Notes under the pieces: generated by a model
The model's input: the letters and a program-made list of their open reading frames with translations, nothing else
Database searches by the model: none
What the model was told of the DNA's origin: nothing
Shown: positions 7,826 to 15,795 of the stretch, piece after piece
Numbering within the stretch: position 1 is the first letter of the stretch
How the letters are laid out: each line of letters begins with the position of its first letter
From: Bacilli bacterium
Lineage (GTDB): Bacteria; Bacillota_I; Bacilli_A; RF39; UBA660
NCBI GenBank assembly: GCA_900768345.1
Contig: CAAGCO010000026.1
Span: 1 to 59,055 of the forward strand
DNA length: 59,055 bases
Reading direction: 5' to 3'
Translations under genes and position numbers: made by a program

Positions 7826-8869
7826 ATGGAAAAATTTTATTTAGAAAAACTTTCAATATCAAGAAGAGATGAATTTATTGATTATTTAGATGAATTTATT
7901 GATTCAAATAATAAAGAATATATAATTAATAAGATAGTCAATAAATATTTGAATAATGATGGTATTGCATATGTTGAAGGTTGTCCTAGCAAAACTTTTT
8001 TATTAATAAGAAAAAATGATAATAAAATAGTAGGAAGTCTTAATATAAGATTAAGCCTTAATGAAAGATTATTAAAATTAGGTGGACATATTGGTTATGG
8101 GATTAGACCATCTGAAAGAGGAAAAGGATATAGTAAAATTAATTTATATTTAGGATTAATTGAAGCTAAGAAATTTAATTTAGATAAAGTAATGATAAAT
8201 ACAGAAGTTAATAATATACAATCAAATAAGGCTCTTGTTTCATTAGGAGGGAATCTTGTTAGAACTGAAATAGATACTTCAAATAATATTCTTAATAATG
8301 TTTATTGGTTTGATGTAGTTAAATGTTTAGAAAAATATAATGATGTTTATAGAAAAAATATATATGAAATGAAATATAATATAAGAAAATCTGTTAGAGA
8401 TGATTCTAGTAGAATAGCTCATGTTGTTACAATAGCATGGAATGAAACTTATAAAGGAATTGTTTCTGATGAGATATTAAATAACATGTATAAAAATGAA
8501 AAAGATAGAGCTCAAAGAGCATATGATAATTATAATGAAGAAGAAAATAATCAATATGTTTTAGAAGTAGATGATGAAGTTGTAGGATTTATTAATATTG
8601 GTAAATCTTATATAGATGGGTTTGATGGATGTGGTGAATTATATGCTTTATATATAATTGGTAAATATAAAGGTTTTGGTTTTGGTAAAATGCTTCTAAA
8701 TAAAGCAAAAGAAGAATTTAAGAAAATGGGTTATGATAAAATGGTAATAGGGTGTTTAGATAAAAATCCATCAAATGAATTTTATAAACATATGGGTGGA
8801 AAATATGTAAAGACTCATATCTTTGAAAAACTTAACTTAGATGAAAATCTTTATCTTTTTGATATTTAG
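7826..8869 (+). CDS. Tandem two-domain GNAT acetyltransferase
   Basis: A 347-residue fusion of two GNAT N-acetyltransferase domains. The first (about 1-170) has the acetyl-CoA loop in the region IGYGIRPSERGKGYSK and the typical later helix NIQSNKALVSLGG. The second (about 185-347) has YALYIIGKYKGFGFGKMLL and the late motif NPSNEFYKHMGGK. Both halves keep the motif A region, so both may bind acetyl-CoA. The acceptor is unknown. GGAGG precedes the ATG, and the gene appears to be transcribed alone, although the ruined NTPase gene starts 8 bases later. Confidence 0.8.
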   Translation: MEKFYLEKLSISRRDEFIDYLDEFIDSNNKEYIINKIVNKYLNNDGIAYVEGCPSKTFLLIRKNDNKIVGSLNIRLSLNERLLKLGGHIGYGIRPSERGKGYSKINLYLGLIEAKKFNLDKVMINTEVNNIQSNKALVSLGGNLVRTEIDTSNNILNNVYWFDVVKCLEKYNDVYRKNIYEMKYNIRKSVRDDSSRIAHVVTIAWNETYKGIVSDEILNNMYKNEKDRAQRAYDNYNEEENNQYVLEVDDEVVGFINIGKSYIDGFDGCGELYALYIIGKYKGFGFGKMLLNKAKEEFKKMGYDKMVIGCLDKNPSNEFYKHMGGKYVKTHIFEKLNLDENLYLFDI

Positions 8870-8877
8870 GATGTTAT

Positions 8878-9242
8878 ATGAAAATTATAGTTGGATCAGA
8901 AAATGTTTCTAAGATTAAGTCTATGGTTAGTTCATAACCATTAAATGATGAAACTCTTAAGGGAGTACTTAATAGAAATAATAATTTATATAAACATTGT
9001 ATTAACAATAAAATTGAATTTGATTTATTAATAAGTATTGAAAGGGGGGATATGAACAAGTTCTTAACAATTATTTTATAATTACATATGCTTGTTTGAT
9101 GGTTAAAGATAAGAAATACTATGTTGGTAAATCAAATGGTTTCTTTAAAAGAGCTGAATTCGATATGAGTGCTGTTCTTTGTGCGTTAGAAACTTATTAT
9201 AACCAAGATAAATATAGAGATATAGATGATAAATTGAATTAA
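8878..9242 (+). pseudogene. Broken inosine/xanthosine triphosphatase-like gene (YjjX family)
   Basis: The reading starts MKIIVGSENVSKIKSM, as expected for non-canonical purine NTPases of the YjjX type, then hits TAA at 8935-8937. It continues in frame as PLNDETLKGVLNRN; the family has SQPxxxEET here, so the stop probably replaces a CAA Gln codon. A short segment before this seems deleted. A G-run near 9045 shifts the frame, and the remainder (GYEQVLNNYFIITYACLMV, ending YRDIDDKLN) resumes. With one nonsense codon, one frameshift and one probable deletion, the gene is dead. Its job was removal of deaminated purine nucleotides. Confidence 0.75.
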
Positions 9243-9301
9243 TTATAGTAATTTAATTAATGGTTATTTATATGATATAATATAAGAAATTAGGAGGATT
9301 T

Positions 9302-10192
9302 ATGGAATTAGTAATAATGGCTGCAGGTATGGGTAGTAGATTTGGAGGGCTTAAACAAATTGAACCTATACATAAGAATGGAGAATTTATTATAGATTAT
9401 TCAATATATGATGCGATTAGATATGGTTTTGATAAAGTAATATTTATAATTAAGAAGGAGAATTATGAAATATTTAAAAGTACTATAGGAAATAGAATAT
9501 CTGATAAAATAAAGGTAGAATATGTATTTCAAAGTAATGATAATGTACCATTTGAAGTACCGAATGATAGAGTTAAACCATTAGGAACAGCACATGCAAT
9601 ATTATGTTGTAAAGATACTGTTAAAGATAATTTCTTAGTAATAAATTCAGATGATTTTTATGGAAGAGATGCATTTAGAGTAGCAAGTGAATATTTAAAA
9701 AGTGAACATAAATCTAATGAATTTGGAATGGTTGGTTATATAGTTAGTAATACTTTTACAGAAAATGGTTTTGTTAAAAGAGGTGTATGTGAACTTAAAG
9801 ATGGGTATATAACAAACTTAGTAGAAAGTAGTGTAGAAAAAGTAAATGACAAAATAATAGCTAGTCCACTTGATGGAAGAGATAGTTTTGAAGTTAATGA
9901 TGATACATTAGTATCTATGAATATGTTTATGTTTACACCTAAGATATTCGAATTATTAGAGAGTGGTTTTATAGAGTTCTATAATAAGAATGTTAATAAC
10001 TTGTTGAAATGTGAATATCTAATACCTGAAGTGGTGTGTAATAATATAAAGAAAGATAAAATAACTTTTAAAGCATTTAAGACTACTTCTAAGTGGATGG
10101 GAGTCACATATAAAGAAGATAAAGAAGTAGTTGTTGAAGGTATTAATTCATTGGTAGAAAGTGGTGAATATCCAGATAAGTTATGGCAGTAG
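9302..10192 (+). CDS. Sugar nucleotidyltransferase
   Basis: A 296-residue protein with the nucleotidyltransferase start MELVIMAAGMGSRFGGLKQI, the glycine-rich NTP-binding loop of glucose-1-phosphate uridylyl/thymidylyltransferase relatives with its Arg and Lys. The metal-binding aspartates are likely in FLVINSDDFYG. It should join a sugar-1-phosphate to a nucleoside triphosphate for envelope sugars. The specific sugar cannot be read from sequence, and no partner enzymes are adjacent. AGGAGG lies close before the ATG. Confidence 0.8.
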   Translation: MELVIMAAGMGSRFGGLKQIEPIHKNGEFIIDYSIYDAIRYGFDKVIFIIKKENYEIFKSTIGNRISDKIKVEYVFQSNDNVPFEVPNDRVKPLGTAHAILCCKDTVKDNFLVINSDDFYGRDAFRVASEYLKSEHKSNEFGMVGYIVSNTFTENGFVKRGVCELKDGYITNLVESSVEKVNDKIIASPLDGRDSFEVNDDTLVSMNMFMFTPKIFELLESGFIEFYNKNVNNLLKCEYLIPEVVCNNIKKDKITFKAFKTTSKWMGVTYKEDKEVVVEGINSLVESGEYPDKLWQ

Positions 10193-10228
10193 TCATAACT
10201 TTTTGTTATAATGAGATTGTGAAGTAAT

Positions 10229-10684
10229 ATGATAGTAAATTATAGTGATCAAAAAATAATCAAAGGAAAGAAATCAATTTTCTTAGCAGGACCCACTCCT
10301 AGAAAAGAAGAAATTGTATCTTGGAGAAAAGAAGCAATAAAAATACTTGAAGAAAATAATTTTGATGGTATAGTATATTTACCTGAATATTCTAGTATGA
10401 AACCAAGAGGTGATTATGAAGATCAAGTCATGTGGGAAAGGGAAGGATTAATGAATTCAAGTGTTATAGTATTTTGGGTACCTAGAAGTCTTCCTGATAT
10501 GCCTGCTTTTACCACTAACGTAGAATTTGGTTATTTTATTCATACTGGTAAAATATTATATGGAAGACCTGATGAATCAATTAAAAATAGATATTTAGAT
10601 TGGTTATACGAACTAGATTATAAAAAGAAACCATATAATGATTTAGAAGAATTATTAAAAGAAGCAATTAAGAAAGTAGGGTAA
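10229..10684 (+). CDS. Nucleoside 2-deoxyribosyltransferase-like protein
   Basis: A 151-residue protein with deoxyribosyltransferase-type motifs: SIFLAGPTPR near the start (xxLAGP loop), GDYEDQVMWEREGLMNSSVIVFW (the D/E-rich middle) and NVEFGYFIHTGKILYGRPD near the end (conserved Glu, then G-P-like turn). The family moves deoxyribose between bases or hydrolyses the N-glycosidic bond of nucleotides. It is the first gene of a tight four-gene run with a NUDIX, a UDG-like protein and a WYL regulator. An extended -10 (TGTTATAAT) about 20 bases upstream may be the promoter. Confidence 0.75.
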   Translation: MIVNYSDQKIIKGKKSIFLAGPTPRKEEIVSWRKEAIKILEENNFDGIVYLPEYSSMKPRGDYEDQVMWEREGLMNSSVIVFWVPRSLPDMPAFTTNVEFGYFIHTGKILYGRPDESIKNRYLDWLYELDYKKKPYNDLEELLKEAIKKVG

Positions 10685-10686
10685 TT

Positions 10687-11091
10687 ATGGAAGTAGTAGG
10701 GACAATGTTTTTTAAAGATAGGAAATTATTAATAGATAAACCTAGAAAAAGAAATACTTATCAAATGATAGGTGGTAGAGTTGAAGAAGGAGAAATACCA
10801 TTAGAAGCTGCTATAAGAGAATGTCATGAAGAATTAAGTGATTCTTGTAAGTTTGATGAAAGTTTATTTGAATTAGTAATGGATTTTGATGAGATAGCTA
10901 CTAGTGATGGAGTAACTAAAATACATTTTTATGTATTTAAATATAATGGCGAACTTAAAGATGAACCAATTACTGGAGATGAAATAGAAAAGTTCTTATG
11001 GTATCAAACTAGTGATGGCACTGATATATTATCAAATACATTAAAAAATGAAGTAGTTCCTTATGCAGTAAAAAATAATTATATAGATTAG
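10687..11091 (+). CDS. NUDIX hydrolase
   Basis: A 134-residue NUDIX protein. The box fits G-x5-E-x7-REUxEE at GRVEEGEIPLEAAIRECHEE; the usual following Gly is Ser (LSD), a tolerated change. Such enzymes hydrolyse nucleoside diphosphate-linked compounds, and the substrate cannot be told from sequence. It starts two bases after the preceding gene and ends one base before the next, so it is clearly in the same operon. The nucleotide theme of the neighbours suggests a pool-cleaning or signal-degrading role (inference). Confidence 0.85.
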   Translation: MEVVGTMFFKDRKLLIDKPRKRNTYQMIGGRVEEGEIPLEAAIRECHEELSDSCKFDESLFELVMDFDEIATSDGVTKIHFYVFKYNGELKDEPITGDEIEKFLWYQTSDGTDILSNTLKNEVVPYAVKNNYID

Positions 11092-11092
11092 T

Positions 11093-11752
11093 ATGATAGA
11101 AGAATTAAATAAGAAATATGATAAGTTACAGTTAAAGTATGGGTCTAGGAAATTAGATTCTATTTATAATGGAGGGTGTACTAATAATCCAGATATATGC
11201 TTTGTATTTATGAATCCTACAGGAAGAAATATAGCATCTTTAAAGACTTGGAAAGGTAGAAAAAGTCCTTGGATAGGTACTAAAAATATATGGACTTTAT
11301 TTTACGAAATAGGACTTTTGGATGATGAAATATATAAAAAAATAAGAGAGATAAAAGGTAAAGAATGGACTTATGAATTTGCTGATGAAGTCTATGAGTG
11401 TGTTAGTAAACATAAATATTTTATAACTAATTTAGGAAAGTGTACACAAGTAGATGCTAGACCTTTAAAAGATGAAGTGTATCTTGAATATCTAAAACTT
11501 TTATATAAAGAATTTGAAATAATTAACCCTAAAGTAATAGTGTTATTTGGTAATCAAGTAAGCTCTATAGTACTTGGAACTAAAGTGTCAGTGTCAGAGT
11601 GTAGATGTAAGATGTTTACTTTAAAAGTAAAGAATCAAGAATATAAAGTTTATTCAGTATACTATCCAGTTGGTAATGGAAGCTTTAATGCACCTAAAGC
11701 AATAGAGGATTTAAAATATATTATAGAAGAGGTAAGAAGTAAATATGTCTAA
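11093..11752 (+). CDS. Uracil-DNA glycosylase superfamily protein
   Basis: A 219-residue protein with the UDG-like fold: motif 1 CFVFMNPTGRNIASL, a central strand KVIVLFGNQVSSIVL, and motif 2 at VYYPVGNGSF where classic enzymes have HPSP. The N-terminal GGCTNNPD segment is typical of UDG-like proteins of unclear activity in Firmicutes. It may remove damaged bases from DNA or act on a modified base. The non-classical motif 2 makes activity uncertain. Its end overlaps the start of the WYL regulator by 8 bases. Confidence 0.7.
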   Translation: MIEELNKKYDKLQLKYGSRKLDSIYNGGCTNNPDICFVFMNPTGRNIASLKTWKGRKSPWIGTKNIWTLFYEIGLLDDEIYKKIREIKGKEWTYEFADEVYECVSKHKYFITNLGKCTQVDARPLKDEVYLEYLKLLYKEFEIINPKVIVLFGNQVSSIVLGTKVSVSECRCKMFTLKVKNQEYKVYSVYYPVGNGSFNAPKAIEDLKYIIEEVRSKYV

Positions 11753-12347
11753 AGTGTCTAATGTATTAACAATGATAGAATTATTAAACTCTGGGCGTAA
11801 ATATAGTATTAAAGAATTATCACAAGAACTTGAAGTAAGTGAAAGAATGATAAGAGTTTATAAAGAAGAACTAGATAAATGTGGAATATATGTCGATACA
11901 ATAAAAGGCCCATATGGAGGATATGTATTAAATCAAAGTGTTAGAATGCCTTTAAGAAAATTTAATAAGAAAGATTCTGAATTACTAAATAAATATATAG
12001 AATTAGAGAGTGATATAAAATTTAGAAACGAACTTTTGATACTTCAAGATAAGATTAAAGGTGTTTATATTGGAAGCAAACAAGAAGCAAATGAACTTAA
12101 TTTAAAAAATGAAACCCTTAAAAAATATAATATTCTTACTAGAGCTATAAAAGAAAAAAGAAAAGTTAAAATAAAATATTATTCTTATGGCAAAGGAGAA
12201 AATATTAGAATAATTGATCCTGCAAATATGTTTTTATTTCAGGATGGTTGGTATTGTGCGGCTTTTTGTGAACTTAGAAAAGATATAAGACACTTTGAAT
12301 TAAAAAGAATTATTGAATATGAATTATTAGATGAAAAATATGAATAG
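11745..12347 (+). CDS. HTH-WYL transcriptional regulator
   Basis: A 200-residue regulator. A HTH_11 winged helix sits at about residues 1-60 (YSIKELSQELEVSERMIRVY), then a linker helix, then a C-terminal WYL-type ligand-binding domain (about 125-195; RKVKIKYYSYGK, the fold's PANMFLFQDGWYCAAFCE, and RHFELKRI). WYL proteins sense nucleic acid or nucleotide ligands and often control DNA-damage or defence genes. It is the last gene of the four-gene run and probably its own operon's regulator. It is shorter than YafY-type relatives. Confidence 0.8.
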   Translation: MSKVSNVLTMIELLNSGRKYSIKELSQELEVSERMIRVYKEELDKCGIYVDTIKGPYGGYVLNQSVRMPLRKFNKKDSELLNKYIELESDIKFRNELLILQDKIKGVYIGSKQEANELNLKNETLKKYNILTRAIKEKRKVKIKYYSYGKGENIRIIDPANMFLFQDGWYCAAFCELRKDIRHFELKRIIEYELLDEKYE

Positions 12348-12360
12348 AGACGAAATATTT

Positions 12361-12399
12361 CCTCTTTAAGTAGTAAATTTTACTTAAGGAGGATTTTTT
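12361..12399 (+). terminator. Terminator hairpin whose 3' arm is the next gene's ribosome site
   Basis: CCTCTTTAAGTA (12361-12372) pairs with TACTTAAGGAGG (12381-12392) with one U-G pair and an 8-base loop. The stem is followed by A and six T, then ATG at 12400. The stem therefore looks like a terminator for the WYL operon while its right arm is the Shine-Dalgarno of the SIS gene. Which function dominates is not decidable by eye. Confidence 0.65.
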
Positions 12400-13314
12400 A
12401 TGCAAAAGAATATGAAAGTTAATTTTGAATATTTGAAAGGAAGAGTTGTAGATGCTTTAAATAATACTGATACAAAGTATATAAATTATGAGTTATCAAA
12501 GTTATATAAACCTACGTTAGTTAATGGTGTTGGTGGTAGCAGTGTTGTTAGTGATTTTGGAGCTAAAGTGTTAAGTGTTAAAAATTCAATTGTTGTTAGA
12601 AATACAGAACCTAGGGATATGATTTATATGGATAAAAGTGGATATTCTAATGTAATAGCATGTAGTTATAGTGGGAATAACTTTGGAGTTGATTTATCAT
12701 TTGATAATAATCTTAAAAAATATTTATTATCAAGAAATACAAATGAAGAAGCTGTAAATTTACAATATAAAACAACTATAGATAATGAAAGAAGTTTTAT
12801 ATCACTTGGTGCTACTTTAATACCTATTAGTGTTCTTATAAATTATTATTTGAATGGTGATGAGTCTTTTTTAGATGATATAGAAGAATGCGTATTTTCA
12901 TTTGATACGGAATGTGATGTTTATGAAATATTTAGTGGTTATGATACAAGTACAACAAGTAAGTATTTAGAAAGTACTATGGTAGAGTCTGGTATAGGAA
13001 TACCAATTGTTCATGATAAATATTCATATTGTCATGGAAGAAGTACAATGTCTATAAATAATAATAGTATAGCTATATTTTTAAATAGAAATACAGAATT
13101 AGATAGATTATTACTTAGAGAAATAAGTAAATACTATAAAAATGTTATAGTTATTGATGGTAAATATAAAGATATGATACTTGATGATTATCAAATGTTA
13201 GTGCAAGCTATGTATTTAACTAAATTTATTGCCGAAAGTAAAAGTAAAGACTTATCTAAAGTTGAATATAGTCCTTTGTGTAAAACTTTATATAAATGTA
13301 AATTTACTATGTGA
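12400..13314 (+). CDS. SIS-domain (sugar isomerase-like) protein
   Basis: A 304-residue protein with features of the SIS fold that binds phosphosugars: VNGVGGSSVVSDFGAKVL near residue 45, a second binding segment CSYSGNNFGVD near residue 87, and a late YCHGRSTMS segment resembling the His-containing part of SIS isomerases. It is not GlmS, which is elsewhere in the window. The substrate is unknown. The ATG follows a strong GGAGG that lies in a stem. The gene stands alone between the WYL operon and a promoter at 13329. Confidence 0.6.
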   Translation: MQKNMKVNFEYLKGRVVDALNNTDTKYINYELSKLYKPTLVNGVGGSSVVSDFGAKVLSVKNSIVVRNTEPRDMIYMDKSGYSNVIACSYSGNNFGVDLSFDNNLKKYLLSRNTNEEAVNLQYKTTIDNERSFISLGATLIPISVLINYYLNGDESFLDDIEECVFSFDTECDVYEIFSGYDTSTTSKYLESTMVESGIGIPIVHDKYSYCHGRSTMSINNNSIAIFLNRNTELDRLLLREISKYYKNVIVIDGKYKDMILDDYQMLVQAMYLTKFIAESKSKDLSKVEYSPLCKTLYKCKFTM

Positions 13315-13328
13315 TAAATACTATTTAC

Positions 13329-13357
13329 TTGTTATTTGACTATTTATGATATATAAT
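13329..13357 (+). promoter_or_regulatory. Sigma-A type promoter
   Basis: TTGTTA (13329-13334) and TATAAT (13352-13357) are 17 bases apart, 22 bases before the ATG of the next gene. Confidence 0.7.
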
Positions 13358-13379
13358 ACACCTTAAGGTGGGTGAAATT

Positions 13380-13742
13380 ATGATAGAAGAAGTAATTCAA
13401 TATGGTTATAAATATGAGAAGGACTATGATTTATATTTAGTAAGACGTGTAGATGGTGAACATCTTCGTTATGTGGTTCCATCTGGATTATTTAAGAATA
13501 TAGTTATGGAAGAAGAAAAAAGACTTGGTAAAAAGTTATTTGTAGTTAACGAGGATGGATTTATACACTTTGATTCAAAAGGAACAAATGCTATAGTTGA
13601 TTTAAAAGGATTAAATTATACTACTGAACAAGTTGATGAAATTGTAAGAGGCATAGAATCTCAATATGTAGTGACTATGGAACCTAAAAGTGTTGGAAGA
13701 AGTAGATTCTTAAGTATTTTTAAAAATATTGGTAGAAAGTAA
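13380..13742 (+). CDS. Conserved-looking protein of unknown function
   Basis: A 120-residue mixed alpha/beta soluble protein (starts MIEEVIQYGYKYEKDYDLYL, ends SRFLSIFKNIGRK) that I do not recognise. It has no signal peptide, membrane helix or cysteine pair. I chose ATG 13380 over the upstream in-frame GTG 13368 because AAGGTGGGTG fits it as ribosome site. It has its own promoter and a terminator overlapping its stop, so it is a single-gene unit just ahead of prfB. Confidence 0.65.
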   Translation: MIEEVIQYGYKYEKDYDLYLVRRVDGEHLRYVVPSGLFKNIVMEEEKRLGKKLFVVNEDGFIHFDSKGTNAIVDLKGLNYTTEQVDEIVRGIESQYVVTMEPKSVGRSRFLSIFKNIGRK

Positions 13743-13760
13743 CATTGTTACTTTTTATTT
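13736..13760 (+). terminator. Terminator overlapping a stop codon
   Basis: AAAGTAAC (13736-13743) pairs with GTTACTTT (13747-13754), followed by a T-rich tract; the TAA stop is in the stem. Confidence 0.75.
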
Positions 13761-13763
13761 TGT

Positions 13764-13791
13764 TTGAAAAAATACACTTAAATGATATAAT
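13764..13791 (+). promoter_or_regulatory. prfB promoter, placed for a leaderless transcript
   Basis: TTGAAA (13764-13769) and TATAAT (13786-13791) are 16 bases apart. The prfB ATG begins 7 bases after the -10, where transcription would itself start, and no ribosome site is present. Confidence 0.65.
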
Positions 13792-13797
13792 TTATGT

Positions 13798-14880
13798 ATG
13801 GAAACAAAAGATATAGAAAAAAAATTAGTTGATTTTTTAGAAGTGCTTAACGATATTGGTGTAAAGTTAGAAATAGATTCTAAAAATAAAAGAGTTAATG
13901 AATTAGAGAGTATTACATCTGATTCATCTTTTTGGAATGACATGGAAAATGCTAAGAACGTACTTAGTGAATTAAAAGGTCTTAAAGATGTTTGTACTAA
14001 ATATAATAATCTTTATTCATCTATAAATACATTATTAGAAATGTTAGAGCTTGAATTAAGTCAAGAAGATTTAACAAGTGTTATTGATGAAGTAAATAAC
14101 ATAGAAAAAGAACTTGAAAGGATTAAATTGTTTGCTTTATTAAGTGGAGAATTTGATTCTAATAATGCATATGTTGAGATACATAGTGGTGCTGGTGGAA
14201 CTGAAAGTAATGATTGGGCAAATATGCTTCTTAGAATGTATACTAGATATTTTGATAAAAATGGTTATAAATATGAAATAATAAGTAAACAAGATGGTGA
14301 AGAAGTTGGAATTAAAGGATGTACATTACTTGTTAAAGGATATTATGCTTTTGGATATTTAAAGGGTGAAACTGGTGTTCATCGTTTAGTAAGAATAAGT
14401 CCGTTTGATAGTAATAGTAGACGTCATACTTCTTTTGCATCAGTACTTGTTACACCTGAAATAAATAAAAAATTAGAAGTAGAAATAAAAGAAAGTGATT
14501 TAAGAATAGATGTGTATCGTTCTAGTGGATGCGGTGGTCAAGGAGTTAATACTACAGATTCAGCAGTTAGAATTACACATATACCTACTGGTATAGTAAC
14601 ATCATCTCAAATGGAAAGAAGTCAACTTAGAAATAAAGAAATAGCACTAGAGATGTTAAAAAATAAATTATATATTCTTAATCAAAAAGAATTTAATGAT
14701 AAAATCAAAGACTTAAAGGGAGATGTGATGGATGTTAACTTCGGAAGTGCTGTTAGAAGTTATGTAATGTGTCCATACACATTAGTAAAAGATACTAGAA
14801 CAAATTATGAAACATCTAATGTAGATAAAGTTTTAGACGGCGATATACAAGAATTCTTAGAAGAATATTTAAAGAAATAG
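13798..14880 (+). CDS. prfB: Peptide chain release factor 2
   Basis: A 360-residue class I release factor that reads UAA and UGA. The RF2-specific tripeptide SPF is in ISPFDSNSRRHTSF, and the peptidyl-tRNA hydrolysis loop GGQ is in SSGCGGQGVNTTDS. Most bacteria make RF2 through a +1 frameshift near codon 25; here the frame is continuous through that region (VKLEIDSKNKRV), so frameshift autoregulation is absent. The start lacks a ribosome site and sits at the predicted transcription start. A weak terminator follows. Confidence 0.95.
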   Translation: METKDIEKKLVDFLEVLNDIGVKLEIDSKNKRVNELESITSDSSFWNDMENAKNVLSELKGLKDVCTKYNNLYSSINTLLEMLELELSQEDLTSVIDEVNNIEKELERIKLFALLSGEFDSNNAYVEIHSGAGGTESNDWANMLLRMYTRYFDKNGYKYEIISKQDGEEVGIKGCTLLVKGYYAFGYLKGETGVHRLVRISPFDSNSRRHTSFASVLVTPEINKKLEVEIKESDLRIDVYRSSGCGGQGVNTTDSAVRITHIPTGIVTSSQMERSQLRNKEIALEMLKNKLYILNQKEFNDKIKDLKGDVMDVNFGSAVRSYVMCPYTLVKDTRTNYETSNVDKVLDGDIQEFLEEYLKK

Positions 14881-14902
14881 TGAATTATTTACTATTTTTT
14901 TG
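14875..14902 (+). terminator. Terminator after prfB
   Basis: AAATAG (14875-14880) pairs with CTATTT (14892-14897), followed by further T. It is short and AT-rich. Confidence 0.5.
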
Positions 14903-14941
14903 TTTACACTTTTTTTTATTATTTTTGATAATATGGTAAAA

Positions 14942-14980
14942 ATAGCATATTTTTGATATAATTATTATGGAATATGCTAT
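14942..14980. repeat. 10-bp inverted repeat upstream of ftsE
   Basis: ATAGCATATT (14942-14951) and AATATGCTAT (14971-14980) are perfect reverse complements 19 bases apart, with a TATAAT word (14957-14962) between them. It could be a protein-binding site or an RNA stem. It lies about 70 bases before the ftsE promoter. Confidence 0.4.
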
Positions 14981-15050
14981 AAAATAGTGTGTTTTAAAGA
15001 ATAATTTAATTTTTATAGCAATATATAAAATAAAAGGAAAAAATTGTATT

Positions 15051-15078
15051 TTGACAATTATTATCTAAATATTATAAT
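15051..15078 (+). promoter_or_regulatory. Promoter of the ftsEX-pcsB operon
   Basis: Consensus TTGACA (15051-15056) and TATAAT (15073-15078), 16 bases apart, with the ftsE start 18 bases on. Confidence 0.75.
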
Positions 15079-15096
15079 AAGTTATTGGAGGTAAGA

Positions 15097-15795
15097 ATGC
15101 AGCTAATAGAATTAAAGAATGTTTATAAAAGATATCCTAATGGTGTAACAGCATTATGTGATGTTAATTTAGAGATATCAAAGGGAGAGTTTGTTTTTGT
15201 TATTGGTAGTTCTGGTAGTGGAAAAAGTACGTTAATCAAATTACTATATAGACAAGAAAAACCTACTCGTGGTGAAGTTTATGTAGGTGGTGTTAATGTT
15301 TCTAAACTTAGAAATGGTAAAGTATATAAACTTAGACGTAAACTTGGAATAGTTTTTCAAGACTATAAATTATTACCTAAATTAACTGTATATGAAAATG
15401 TAGCGTTTGCTTTAGAAGTATATGGTCTTAAAGAAAGCGAAGTTAGAAAAAGAACTATTAAAGCAATTGAACAAGTTGGTCTTAAAGATAAACTTAGAAG
15501 TTATCCTGATGAACTTTCAGGTGGTGAACAACAAAGAGTATCAATAGCAAGAGCAATAGTAAATGAGCCAAAAGTATTAATATGCGATGAACCTACTGGT
15601 AACTTAGATCCAGATACTTCTATGGAAGTAATGAAAGTTATAGATGGAATTAATCAAGATTTAGGAACAACTATTATAATGGCTACTCACGATAAAGAAA
15701 TAGTAAATAGAATGAAAAAAAGAGTAATAGTTATAGAAAAAGGACTAGTAGCAAAAGATAGTCAGAAAGGAAAATATAAGAGTGAAGGCATTTAG
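15097..15795 (+). CDS. ftsE: Cell-division ATPase FtsE
   Basis: A 232-residue ABC ATPase. Walker A is GSSGSGKST, the signature is LSGGEQQRVSIARA, Walker B is VLICDEPTGNLD, and the H-loop is MATHDKE; the last elements and QDYKLLP are typical of FtsE. With FtsX it forms a membrane complex that drives a peptidoglycan hydrolase during division. ATG 15097 with GGAGGTAAG is the likely start; an in-frame TTG at 15085 overlaps the ribosome site. Its end overlaps ftsX by 14 bases. Confidence 0.95.
   Translation: MQLIELKNVYKRYPNGVTALCDVNLEISKGEFVFVIGSSGSGKSTLIKLLYRQEKPTRGEVYVGGVNVSKLRNGKVYKLRRKLGIVFQDYKLLPKLTVYENVAFALEVYGLKESEVRKRTIKAIEQVGLKDKLRSYPDELSGGEQQRVSIARAIVNEPKVLICDEPTGNLDPDTSMEVMKVIDGINQDLGTTIIMATHDKEIVNRMKKRVIVIEKGLVAKDSQKGKYKSEGI

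Noticed and set aside
8874..9059. 61-codon reverse ORF over the NTPase pseudogene
   Set aside because: The forward strand shows clear family homology; the reverse frame has none.
13798..13900. Programmed +1 frameshift in prfB
   Set aside because: The frame is continuous through the expected site and has no internal UGA.
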